The notes under the pieces were generated by a model that had not been told where the DNA came from, did not search any database, and was given only the letters and a program-made list of their open reading frames with translations. The position numbers and the translations under genes are program-made. A stretch of 48,959 bases of DNA from an uncultured Lachnospiraceae bacterium (lineage in GTDB: Bacteria; Bacillota; Clostridia; Lachnospirales; Lachnospiraceae). This document shows positions 37,589 to 44,802 of this stretch, in pieces. Where the stretch lies: assembly GCA_947588005.1 (NCBI GenBank), contig CANPYE010000006.1, positions 1 through 48,959 on the forward strand, in the 5' to 3' direction. Every line of letters starts with the position of its first letter. Within the stretch, counting starts at the first letter, position 1.

Positions 37589-38270
37589 TCTGATCCCCTT
37601 TCTGTTCAAGCAATTCAGCCTGAACCTTGAACACATTTTTTGAATAGTTAGTTTCAAAAATGCCCTGTTCCCATAACCGGGAAGCTGCATTCTCGCCCAT
37701 GTTGTACGCCATCAAAACCTTTTCCGGCGTTTGGTACTTCTCAAACAATTTCCTAAGTACGAACAGGCCGCCCCTGATATTCTGGTAAGGCTCCAGGAAA
37801 TCCGTAATTCCCAGCGTTTCCGAAAGATATTCATGGTTCATCTTGTTAATCTGCATCAAACCATAGTCCCCGGTTTCGCTTATCACGTCGGCCCGGTAAC
37901 TGCTTTCACACTGGATCACCGCCATCACCAAAGTAAAATCTATGTTGTACCCGGCTGAAAGGTAGAAAATAAATTCCTGCAAATCTTCATCCAGCGGCAC
38001 ATCCAGCGGCACAAAATCCATATCACCGGCGCCCCAATCCATGGACATTTCACCTTCAAAAATTCTTCCGTCATACTGTCCATAGATCAAAACTTCCTGT
38101 TCTTCCTCTTGCGGCGCTTCCTGCGTCGGTTCCTGCATTGGCTCCGGGGCCTTGTGGGCCAGATTCCCGGCTGCAAACCCAACCAGGAAGAAGGCAATCC
38201 CGACAACCGCCATCATGAGAAGAACCCGTTCACCCATTGACTTCTTCTTGATACTTCTTGAATAATTCAT
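37581..38270 (-). CDS. Membrane-anchored lytic transglycosylase (SLT domain)
   Basis: N-term TM VLLMMAVVGIAFFLVGFAAGN; AVIQCESSYRADVISETGDYGLMQIN...GGLFVLRKLFEKY...VLMAYNMGENAA. Confidence 0.88.
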   Translation of the reverse strand: MNYSRSIKKKSMGERVLLMMAVVGIAFFLVGFAAGNLAHKAPEPMQEPTQEAPQEEEQEVLIYGQYDGRIFEGEMSMDWGAGDMDFVPLDVPLDEDLQEFIFYLSAGYNIDFTLVMAVIQCESSYRADVISETGDYGLMQINKMNHEYLSETLGITDFLEPYQNIRGGLFVLRKLFEKYQTPEKVLMAYNMGENAASRLWEQGIFETNYSKNVFKVQAELLEQKGDQND

Positions 38271-39525
38271 CCGTGAAATCCTTTCTCTTTTCCAAAGTCT
38301 GCAAAATCGCTTCTTCCACCGTGCCGGGACAAATCATCTGGTAATAGAAACAGGTGGTTTCCTGCCCTATGCGGTGAATCCTCTTTTTTGACTGTTCAAA
38401 CAGTTCGCTTCTGTCTGTCGGGCTGAAATATACGATTTTATTGGCCTTTTGCAGATTCAGCCCCATAGCGCCGGCCTGGTACTGTACAAAGGTAATGGAA
38501 TCGCTGGATTCTTCGTAAGCGGTCAAATCTTTGGTTTCACCGTTCACAACGGAAATAGGGCGTTCCGTTTCAGCAACGGCCAGAATCATAGTGTTCAGTT
38601 CGTCGTTGAAATTGTAGAACACAATCAAACGATCCTCTGTCGAATAAACCAGGTCTTTGAACGCCGCCACACGTTCCGGGTTAAGAAAGCTGCACATCAT
38701 CCGGGCGTAAATCCTTTTTGCCAGGATCGTATCCCCGACGTATTCCCGCCCGTCAACCGTGATAACGGAATCCTTCATAAACTTTCGATATTCCTTTGTC
38801 GATCTGGAATTTACAGGGATAACCACCTGATCCGGCAGATCGAATACTTCTTCCGATTTCATGAATACCGCCCCATGCTCCGCCAGCTTCATCTTCAGCC
38901 GGTCAATATTCTTATAACCTACGACGTGGGGGATTCTGAATCCGCTTTCGTAATCTTCGATCCACTCCGTTTCAACGTACTGCCGCAAATACAATTCCTT
39001 ACTGATCGGCCAGCCCAAAAGATGAAGCTGCGACCACAATTTTTCGTACTTGCCCGCCGTGGGTGTCCCCGATAACAGGATCACGTTTTCCGGCCGCATC
39101 TTCAGGATGAACTTACTTCTTTTAGCCGTTTCATTCTGGATCATGGAACTTTCATCAAGCATAAGGGTAAAAGGCTTTAATTTAAGCAATTCCGGCCTTC
39201 TGAACACCAATTCGTAATTGATTACCCCAACCGCAAGCGCTCCGCCATAATGCCCGTTCCATGCTGCATCATGTATAACGAAATCATGTAGTTCCTTTTT
39301 ATCCGTCAGATCGTAAATTTGACAGTCATAGTAATTTCTAAAGTGGTTCACCCAATCGCTGATTTTCGATTTTTGGCAAATCACCAGATTTGTTATACAG
39401 TCCAGGCTCACCATCTTTTCCGCCCCGACGAACGTTTTTCCCAGGCCCATATCCAGGTAATAAGCCACCCTGTTTTTGTCAGCCGTCGATTTCAGGGCGG
39501 CCTTCTGGTGTGGGAATAGCTGCAT
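38230..39525 (-). CDS. SNF2/DEAD-box-like helicase
   Basis: YLDMGLGKTFVGAEKM; LMLDESSMIQNETAKRSK; LLSGTPTAGKYEKLWSQLHLL; FEQSKKRIHRIGQE. Confidence 0.95.
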   Translation of the reverse strand: MQLFPHQKAALKSTADKNRVAYYLDMGLGKTFVGAEKMVSLDCITNLVICQKSKISDWVNHFRNYYDCQIYDLTDKKELHDFVIHDAAWNGHYGGALAVGVINYELVFRRPELLKLKPFTLMLDESSMIQNETAKRSKFILKMRPENVILLSGTPTAGKYEKLWSQLHLLGWPISKELYLRQYVETEWIEDYESGFRIPHVVGYKNIDRLKMKLAEHGAVFMKSEEVFDLPDQVVIPVNSRSTKEYRKFMKDSVITVDGREYVGDTILAKRIYARMMCSFLNPERVAAFKDLVYSTEDRLIVFYNFNDELNTMILAVAETERPISVVNGETKDLTAYEESSDSITFVQYQAGAMGLNLQKANKIVYFSPTDRSELFEQSKKRIHRIGQETTCFYYQMICPGTVEEAILQTLEKRKDFTDELFKKYQEEVNG

Positions 39526-39537
39526 ACCGTCACCCCC

Positions 39538-40314
39538 TTAATCTGCATCAACATCAACCCCGGTGATCTCTTTGAAAATTTCCTTGTCAAAATTGGGCAT
39601 ATCCAGGATAATTTTCTTGTGTACGGGCGAAAGCCCACGCCACCAGATCACGGCGCATTCTGAATTATCCAGTTCTTTCAGGTAGCCGCCCGTGGTTTCA
39701 GCTTCAGGGTGTGCGGCCTTTTCTTCATCCGTCATGTTCTCCAACCAGCGGTATTCAAGCACATCACCCGGAATCTTATTCAGAAGCAAGCGGGCGTAAC
39801 TGTTCAACCAATCCCTGTATGTCCAGGGTGACGGCTTATTGAACAGGTAAATTTTAGGTTCTACGGTATTAAAACAACCGTTGGAAAAGTTGCACTTGTT
39901 CCAATCGCCGCTGTTCCAATCGCCGCTGTTCCAATCGCCGCTGTTCCTGTTGCCGCTGTTCCTGTTGCCGCTGTTCCAATCGCCGCTGTTGCAACGTCCG
40001 GCGCACCCTTTCCCCGTATTTACCAATTCCAGAACTTCAGCCCACGGAATTTCACGGACGATTTCAAGATCATCTGTACAACACTTATCCCCATCCGAAA
40101 CAACCTTCCCATGGGCGATCACTTCAGCAACGTGGTTCCGGGGGTCAAAACTGTAATAATTGAAACAATCGGCGGCCTTCAGGCAGAAGTGCATTCCCCT
40201 TTCACAAACTTCTGGTTCAACATCTTCCTTGAACCGACCGGGGCAAGTATATTCCTTATCACGGCACACCCATTCAACATTGAACACCTTATATCCTTTT
40301 ACTGGTTCGCTCAT
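39538..40314 (-). CDS. DUF7666-like protein with NSGDW/NSGNR pentapeptide repeats
   Basis: GYKVFNVEWVCRDKEYTCPGRFKEDVEPEVCERGMHFC...NSGDWNSGNRNSGNRNSGDWNSGDWNSGDWNKCNFSNG. Confidence 0.75.
   Translation of the reverse strand: MSEPVKGYKVFNVEWVCRDKEYTCPGRFKEDVEPEVCERGMHFCLKAADCFNYYSFDPRNHVAEVIAHGKVVSDGDKCCTDDLEIVREIPWAEVLELVNTGKGCAGRCNSGDWNSGNRNSGNRNSGDWNSGDWNSGDWNKCNFSNGCFNTVEPKIYLFNKPSPWTYRDWLNSYARLLLNKIPGDVLEYRWLENMTDEEKAAHPEAETTGGYLKELDNSECAVIWWRGLSPVHKKIILDMPNFDKEIFKEITGVDVDAD
39901..39990. repeat. 15-bp perfect tandem repeat (6 units of two types)
   Basis: ccaatcgccgctgtt x3, cctgttgccgctgtt x2, ccaatcgccgctgtt x1. Confidence 0.95.
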
Positions 40315-40991
40315 TTCCGCCCACCTTTCTTTCCTGCCGCCATAACGGGAACCGGCTGCTCCGGCACAACCCGAACAACAGACACCTGGTTATCAGACCG
40401 CCACACCTCATAAATTTCTGTGTGTTCCTGTTTCCTTCTGTACGTCTGAAGGGAAGAACACTTTCTTTTTGCTTCATCCGGCGTATCGTAAGTGAAGCAC
40501 ATATTTTTCATAGCGCTTCCAATGAACATTTCAATAGCCTTGACTTCATCCGATTTCTCACCACCACGGAACCCGTTCCTTTTCGGAAGTTCCACGTTGT
40601 AACTTATCTGCATATCTTCGCCGCCTTTCTCGACATATTGAACAAAATTCAAATTTTCGTAAGTAACGGAATCCCCATAGGTGCAATCTTCCGTTCCTGG
40701 TATCACTTCATCCAAACTAATTGTTTTGATCCGTCTTTCCTGCTTCTTCAGTTCGCCACTTATAGCAGATTTCATAGCGTAGAAGGCTATGATTTCAAAA
40801 TTGTGCTTTCTAAGTTCAGGGATAGCAAACCATCTTTTCACCGATCTTAAATACCTGAAAATTACCACGTCATACCATTCATCCAACGGCAGCTTTCGGA
40901 TTTTCAGATACTTGCCGATCAGATAATGATTCTGTTCTGCAAATCTCTGTTCTTCATCCGTCAGCGGGGCATTCAGGGGATCGGCTTTCAT
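40311..40991 (-). CDS. Sigma-70 region-2-like protein
   Basis: LTDEEQRFAEQNHYLIGKYLKIRKLPLDEWYDVVIFRYLRSVKRWFAIPELRKHNFEIIAFYAMKSAISGELKKQERR. Confidence 0.7.
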   Translation of the reverse strand: MKADPLNAPLTDEEQRFAEQNHYLIGKYLKIRKLPLDEWYDVVIFRYLRSVKRWFAIPELRKHNFEIIAFYAMKSAISGELKKQERRIKTISLDEVIPGTEDCTYGDSVTYENLNFVQYVEKGGEDMQISYNVELPKRNGFRGGEKSDEVKAIEMFIGSAMKNMCFTYDTPDEAKRKCSSLQTYRRKQEHTEIYEVWRSDNQVSVVRVVPEQPVPVMAAGKKGGRK

Positions 40992-41009
40992 GTTTTACCC
41001 CCCCCGCAA

Positions 41010-41414
41010 TTATTCAGCCGGAATTTGAATCCCGGTGAACTCTGTGAACTTCACGGAAGAAATAAAGTAACTCCATTTTGTCAGCTTCACGGCGTACCCC
41101 CACGGGAAAACGCCATCTTGTAAGCCCTTCATCACCCATTCTTTGGATTTGCCCATCAGCCGGGCGATCACGGGAACCGGGACGTTCACGGGGCTATCTT
41201 TTGAAATCGTTGCAGCGGTTTCAAACTGATCGAAATAATCTTCCTGAACTCCAAGCGCAAGGGCAATTTCACGTTTCCGGGCCTGCGAAGGCTCATTCTT
41301 CCCGGACAAGTATTGACTGATCGAAGATTTCCCGATCCCGGTAAGATCGTGAAGTTGGGTTTGGGAAATCCCCAGGCTTCGCATTAAATCGGTTAATTTG
41401 TTACAAAACGCCAT
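41010..41414 (-). CDS. XRE-type HTH fused to excisionase-like HTH domain
   Basis: LMRSLGISQTQLHDLTGIGKSSISQYLSGKNEPSQARKREIALALGV then VPVIARLMGKSKEWVMKGLQDGVFPWGYAVK. Confidence 0.82.
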   Translation of the reverse strand: MAFCNKLTDLMRSLGISQTQLHDLTGIGKSSISQYLSGKNEPSQARKREIALALGVQEDYFDQFETAATISKDSPVNVPVPVIARLMGKSKEWVMKGLQDGVFPWGYAVKLTKWSYFISSVKFTEFTGIQIPAE

Positions 41415-41431
41415 CTTTGCACCTTCCTTTC

Positions 41432-41623
41432 TTAATCCTTAATCAACGGGGTTTTGTTGTACTGTTCCCGGATTCTTACCCGGCACTTCCCGCCTTCGTT
41501 CTCACGGCTTAAAACCTGAAATTCAGAACCCTTTTCCCGGATACCTTCGACGTAGGCCGCCGCTTCTTCCGGGGAATCAAATTCCAGAATCCTTTCAATA
41601 CAGGCTGCAATAACCTTCTTCAT
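41432..41623 (-). CDS. Hypothetical phage protein
   Basis: 63-aa ORF with good RBS. Confidence 0.55.
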   Translation of the reverse strand: MKKVIAACIERILEFDSPEEAAAYVEGIREKGSEFQVLSRENEGGKCRVRIREQYNKTPLIKD

Positions 41624-41642
41624 ACGGTTTCACTTCCTTTCT

Positions 41643-41661
41643 TGTAGATTTTCAATCTACA
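41643..41661. promoter_or_regulatory. Distal operator-like palindrome
   Basis: tgtagatt-ttc-aatctaca; same arms as sites in the repressor control region. Confidence 0.6.
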
Positions 41662-41867
41662 CTCACGGCAAAAAAAATCTTCTTAAATTCTTCATCCGTA
41701 AGTTTCAGCAAGTCCTTCAGGATTGCGATTTCGCTTGCCTTGAACTCCGTTTCATTGTTGATCTTCTTCAGGAATCCAGCGTAGGTAATTCCAATCTGTT
41801 TTGCAATGAACCTCAGCTTATACCCGGAATCGTCGATCTTCGCTCTTAACAGGCTGGTATTCGTCAT
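41652..41867 (-). CDS. XRE-like small HTH regulator
   Basis: LLRAKIDDSGYKLRFIAKQIGITYAGFLKKINNETEFKASEIAILKDLLKLT. Confidence 0.82.
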   Translation of the reverse strand: MTNTSLLRAKIDDSGYKLRFIAKQIGITYAGFLKKINNETEFKASEIAILKDLLKLTDEEFKKIFFAVSVD

Positions 41868-41879
41868 TTCCTCACCCCC

Positions 41880-42305
41880 TTATAGCTTTAACTGGTTGAT
41901 AACGTCCCGGATCATGGCAACGCCGGAATCACAAGCAACGTTACATCTGCGAATCCCGCCGCTTTCAAAGGTTCCAGTAACAATTTCCTTCACCGGGTCA
42001 AATTCCAGGGATACCAGATCAGAAGCGCCCCGTGTGGCCTGCAAAGCCTTTAACAGAAGATCGCAAATGTGCTGCTTATCATCCAGGGCGTAAACCTCGC
42101 CGCCGTAAACAAGTTCATTCTGCTGAATCTCCTTCAGGGAAAGCCTTTCGGAATAATCAATATATCCCCAAGCATCCCTTCCGATCATGTCAACGTGTTT
42201 CCTGGTATCAAAATTCTTAATATCATCAACCTTCCCATTGTTCGGATAAGTCCCAGGCCCAACCGGGCGGTTAATACTATAATATCTATACGCCATTTTC
42301 AACAT
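41880..42305 (-). CDS. Conserved-looking phage hypothetical protein
   Basis: MAYRYYSINRPVGPGTYPNNGKVDDIKNFDTRKHVDMIGRDAWGYIDYSERLSLKEI. Confidence 0.65.
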   Translation of the reverse strand: MLKMAYRYYSINRPVGPGTYPNNGKVDDIKNFDTRKHVDMIGRDAWGYIDYSERLSLKEIQQNELVYGGEVYALDDKQHICDLLLKALQATRGASDLVSLEFDPVKEIVTGTFESGGIRRCNVACDSGVAMIRDVINQLKL

Positions 42306-42616
42306 CCTTTCTTTTTGAATTTGTACGGCACTTTACAGGGGATTTACATTTATTACCCCTTGCGGGTGACTAAGCCGCTGCCGGATAGATTCAGTTTTCA
42401 AGGTTCAAATTGCTGGAAGTGCTGCTATAAGCCAGGCCGGGGATTCCACACTTCCAGCTTCCCCCTTGCGGTTCAGGCTGTTCCGATTGCCGCCGATTAT
42501 ATGCCCAGTGTGTTATTATTAGGCGTTTCGGTTCGCCCACTCTGCATTTTCACGGGCTTGTGACCGTCACTTTCCGGGAGGATAAAGTGGCTGCATTAGG
42601 CGGGGCGAAGCGCCCC
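42306..42616 (-). ncRNA. Candidate structured non-coding RNA / leader region
   Basis: ~310 bp without minus-strand ORF in a dense operon; ctggaagtg/cacttccag arms (42413..42457), ggggcg/cgcccc (42602..42616), gggga/tcccc-type arms. Confidence 0.35.
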
Positions 42617-42841
42617 TTAAATCTGTTCGATTACTGAATTTGCATCATCAAGATACCCATACGCTTCATCCAGCATTTCAATGTAGCCTTCCATTTCTTC
42701 GCCCTTCTCCCCGTACTGGATGGATTCGGGCAAATTGTCGTGGGCTTCCTGTTCCTCGTCTTTGACTTCTTCCAGGATACTTTGCGCCTGCCCTATAAGA
42801 TCAAAGGCTTCTTCCAGGCGCTTCCTTCTCTGCTTATTCAC
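42617..42841 (-). CDS. Small acidic phage protein
   Basis: ORF 74 aa. Confidence 0.55.
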   Translation of the reverse strand: MNKQRRKRLEEAFDLIGQAQSILEEVKDEEQEAHDNLPESIQYGEKGEEMEGYIEMLDEAYGYLDDANSVIEQI

Positions 42842-43028
42842 ATTTCATACCCCCTTTCTGCCTTCCGGCTATTCTATCAATTACCTTAATCTTTCCGAAT
42901 CTCCCGGAAAGGTGATCCACCGCTTCATCTTTACTCGCATACACCCCTTCAAAGTGTACGCTTCCGATTTTCCAGGCTGCCAGCACCGGGAAATCCCGTG
43001 ATTGTCTTGATTTCAAAGTTATCGTCAT
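42834..43028 (-). CDS. Small phage protein
   Basis: Likely start MTITLKSRQSRDFPVLAAWKIGSVHFEGVYASKDEAVDHL (downstream of the track start). Confidence 0.5.
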   Translation of the reverse strand: MTITLKSRQSRDFPVLAAWKIGSVHFEGVYASKDEAVDHLSGRFGKIKVIDRIAGRQKGGMKCE

Positions 43029-43045
43029 AAGATCACCCCCTTCCA

Positions 43046-43243
43046 CTATACGCAAACAAGAAGATCATACACATCCAGTTTTGAATTGTAGGTATAACTT
43101 ACAACGTGCATCCTTCTACAATCCCCGTAAAGGCTCCATCCTTTTCTTCCGAAGCCACCAGGAATATCTTCGGCCGCCGTTAAAGTAAAACCAGAACCTT
43201 CATGCGATTTCATAAATTCTCCAACTGTCGTCATATTCTCCAT
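43046..43243 (-). CDS. Small phage protein
   Basis: MENMTTVGEFMKSHEGSGFTLTAAEDIPGGFGRKGWSLYGDC. Confidence 0.55.
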   Translation of the reverse strand: MENMTTVGEFMKSHEGSGFTLTAAEDIPGGFGRKGWSLYGDCRRMHVVSYTYNSKLDVYDLLVCV

Positions 43244-43261
43244 CCTTTCCGGGGAAGCGGA

Positions 43262-43489
43262 TCACTCCGCTTCCTCAAACAAAACGCCACAATTGTAACA
43301 CTGAACCCGTACTTCCTTTGTTGCCCGGATAATCGTTTCACACAAGGGGCAAACGTACTTTCTACTTGAACTTTTCGCCTTCGCACCCTTGCCGATTTTC
43401 GGAATCCGCTTCCCCTCTCGGTTCGCCTTCCGTTTCCTGCTTGCTTCAATTTCCTGTTTTGTAGATTGTCCGTCTACATTGAGTATCAT
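43262..43489 (-). CDS. Zinc-ribbon protein (start uncertain)
   Basis: KYVCPLCETIIRATKEVRVQCYNCGVLFEEAE; in-frame ATG at 43489 overlaps the predicted -10 box. Confidence 0.5.
   Translation of the reverse strand: MILNVDGQSTKQEIEASRKRKANREGKRIPKIGKGAKAKSSSRKYVCPLCETIIRATKEVRVQCYNCGVLFEEAE
43460..43478. promoter_or_regulatory. Operator-like site O1 (tgtagattgtccgtctaca)
   Basis: 19-bp inverted repeat TGTAGA-N7-TCTACA. Confidence 0.65.
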
Positions 43490-43513
43490 ACCATCTTGTA
43501 GATTGATTGTCAA
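43485..43513 (-). promoter_or_regulatory. Sigma70-type promoter for lytic-direction transcription
   Basis: TTGACA (43513..43508) - 17 bp - TATGAT (43490..43485) on minus strand. Confidence 0.8.
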
Positions 43514-43515
43514 CA
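43497..43515. promoter_or_regulatory. Operator-like site O2 (tgtagattgattgtcaaca)
   Basis: 19-bp half-conserved copy overlapping the -35 box; 37 bp from O1. Confidence 0.55.
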
Positions 43516-43541
43516 CCTTTTTTGAAAAAAAATAAAAAAAG

Positions 43542-43570
43542 TTGATTTTCTGGAAACACCATGATATAAT
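43542..43570 (+). promoter_or_regulatory. Sigma70-type promoter for repressor gene
   Basis: TTGATT (43542..43547) - 17 bp - TATAAT (43565..43570). Confidence 0.8.
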
Positions 43571-43597
43571 ACCAATCGAAAGGTGGTGATGAACTTC

Positions 43598-44044
43598 ATG
43601 AATGAAGATCAGCGCAAGGAATACCTGGTTATGATCGGGAACCGGATCAAGCAATTACGGCTTGAACGGGAACTATCCCAGGATGAACTTGCAAGAAGAA
43701 GTGGCTACGGTTCCCGATCCACCATAAACAAAATTGAATTGGGAATCAACGACGTTCCGCAATCTAAAATTAAGGCCATAGCGGAAGCGTTGGGTGTTGA
43801 CGTCGGGGAAATCCTCAGTTGGGACAAATTTGATTCGACTTACGACACAAAGGCACTTCAAAAAGAAGTATCTTTATTTGAACAGATTGAACAGGGATAC
43901 GGAAAGCCAGCCAGGGAAGCGGTCAGTCTATTCGTCCAGCTTGATACCCTTGATCAAGGGCGGGCGATAGGCAGCATGGAAAAAATGCTGGAAGATGAAA
44001 AATATTCCGTCCAAAAAGAATTATCGAAAAGCACGGCAAGCTGA
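43598..44044 (+). CDS. CI-like XRE-family repressor
   Basis: IGNRIKQLRLERELSQDELARRSGYGSRSTINKIELGINDVPQSKIKAIAEALGVDVGEIL; ATG 43598 with upstream AAGGTGG (track start 43583). Confidence 0.93.
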   Translation: MNEDQRKEYLVMIGNRIKQLRLERELSQDELARRSGYGSRSTINKIELGINDVPQSKIKAIAEALGVDVGEILSWDKFDSTYDTKALQKEVSLFEQIEQGYGKPAREAVSLFVQLDTLDQGRAIGSMEKMLEDEKYSVQKELSKSTAS

Positions 44045-44058
44045 TTTTAGTGGATTTC

Positions 44059-44249
44059 GGTTCAAGATAGTTCAAGTTGGTTCAGCTTCGTGGTTCAACT
44101 TCTTTTCCACGGAAACAAAGGGCGGTTCAAGATGGTTCAAGATAAATTTGTGTTTTATATGCTTCTGAAAATTACAGTCATGTTTTTACAGTATTTTTCA
44201 GAAATATAAAGTAATAGAATACCAAAGTTGAACTTGAACCACTTGAACA
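44059..44249. promoter_or_regulatory. GTTCAAG iteron arrays flanking an AT-rich segment
   Basis: ggttcaagatagttcaagttggttcag (44059..), gcggttcaagatggttcaagat (44123..44143), gttgaacttgaaccacttgaac (44227..44248). Confidence 0.4.
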
Positions 44250-44287
44250 GATTTTGAAAAGTTAATTTCAAGAAAGGAAAAAGTGAA

Positions 44288-44674
44288 ATGTTCGGAAAAA
44301 AGAAATTGTCTGGAACACCTGTCCAGCATTATGAAGGATTGGATTTCCCGGCGAATTATCCTTGCCGGATAGAGATCATAGGTTCAAATTTTGTGATAAC
44401 CAGGATCAAGCCGGAAACTACCGTCACGCTTCCGCTGGATCAAATAAAATCCTTTTCCGCTATGGAAGAACCTGATTTCATGCTGAAATACCACGGTGAA
44501 GCAAAAACCACTTCCAAAGCGAAGGGGATCAATAAATATTATTTGGTGGTAGATTACACGTCGAAGGACGGACAGGAAAAACGGCTTGTATTTTGGGGCA
44601 CGGCTTCAGAGTATGGGGAATTTGTAAAATTTCAGTTTGGAAATGCCGGGACATCAGGAAGTTATTCTTTATGA
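44288..44674 (+). CDS. Small PH-like-domain protein in lysogeny strand (function unknown)
   Basis: MFGKKKLSGTPVQHYEGLDFPANYPCRIEIIGSNFVITRIKPETTVTLPLDQIKSFSAMEEPDFM...KRLVFWG. Confidence 0.65.
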   Translation: MFGKKKLSGTPVQHYEGLDFPANYPCRIEIIGSNFVITRIKPETTVTLPLDQIKSFSAMEEPDFMLKYHGEAKTTSKAKGINKYYLVVDYTSKDGQEKRLVFWGTASEYGEFVKFQFGNAGTSGSYSL

Positions 44675-44681
44675 AAAAATT

Positions 44682-44709
44682 CCCCGCCAGTGCTGCAACA
44701 CCAGCGGGG
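44682..44709 (+). terminator. Hairpin after the PH-like gene
   Basis: ccccgc...gcgggg stem. Confidence 0.4.
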
Positions 44710-44711
44710 AT

Positions 44712-44750
44712 TGACCAAAAAATCAGGATGAAGTGATTTTTCAGTGGTCA
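44712..44750. repeat. Long inverted repeat upstream of integrase
   Basis: tgaccaaaaaatca...tgatttttcagtggtca. Confidence 0.5.
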
Positions 44751-44802
44751 ACTGTCATTATATCACTTCACCTGTTTTTTCTCAATGGGACGGTGAAGAA
44801 AA

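Noticed and set aside
39901-39990. CRISPR-like array
   Set aside because: 15-bp head-to-tail units with no spacers, in frame inside a coding gene.
41161-41220. TTGAAA...TTTCAA arms near 41175 as another copy of the 18-bp palindrome
   Set aside because: Arms are separated by 12 bp rather than 6, so not the same site.
42381-42420. tRNA-like T-arm (aggttcaaat) in the non-coding gap
   Set aside because: No acceptor, D or anticodon arms could be paired around it.
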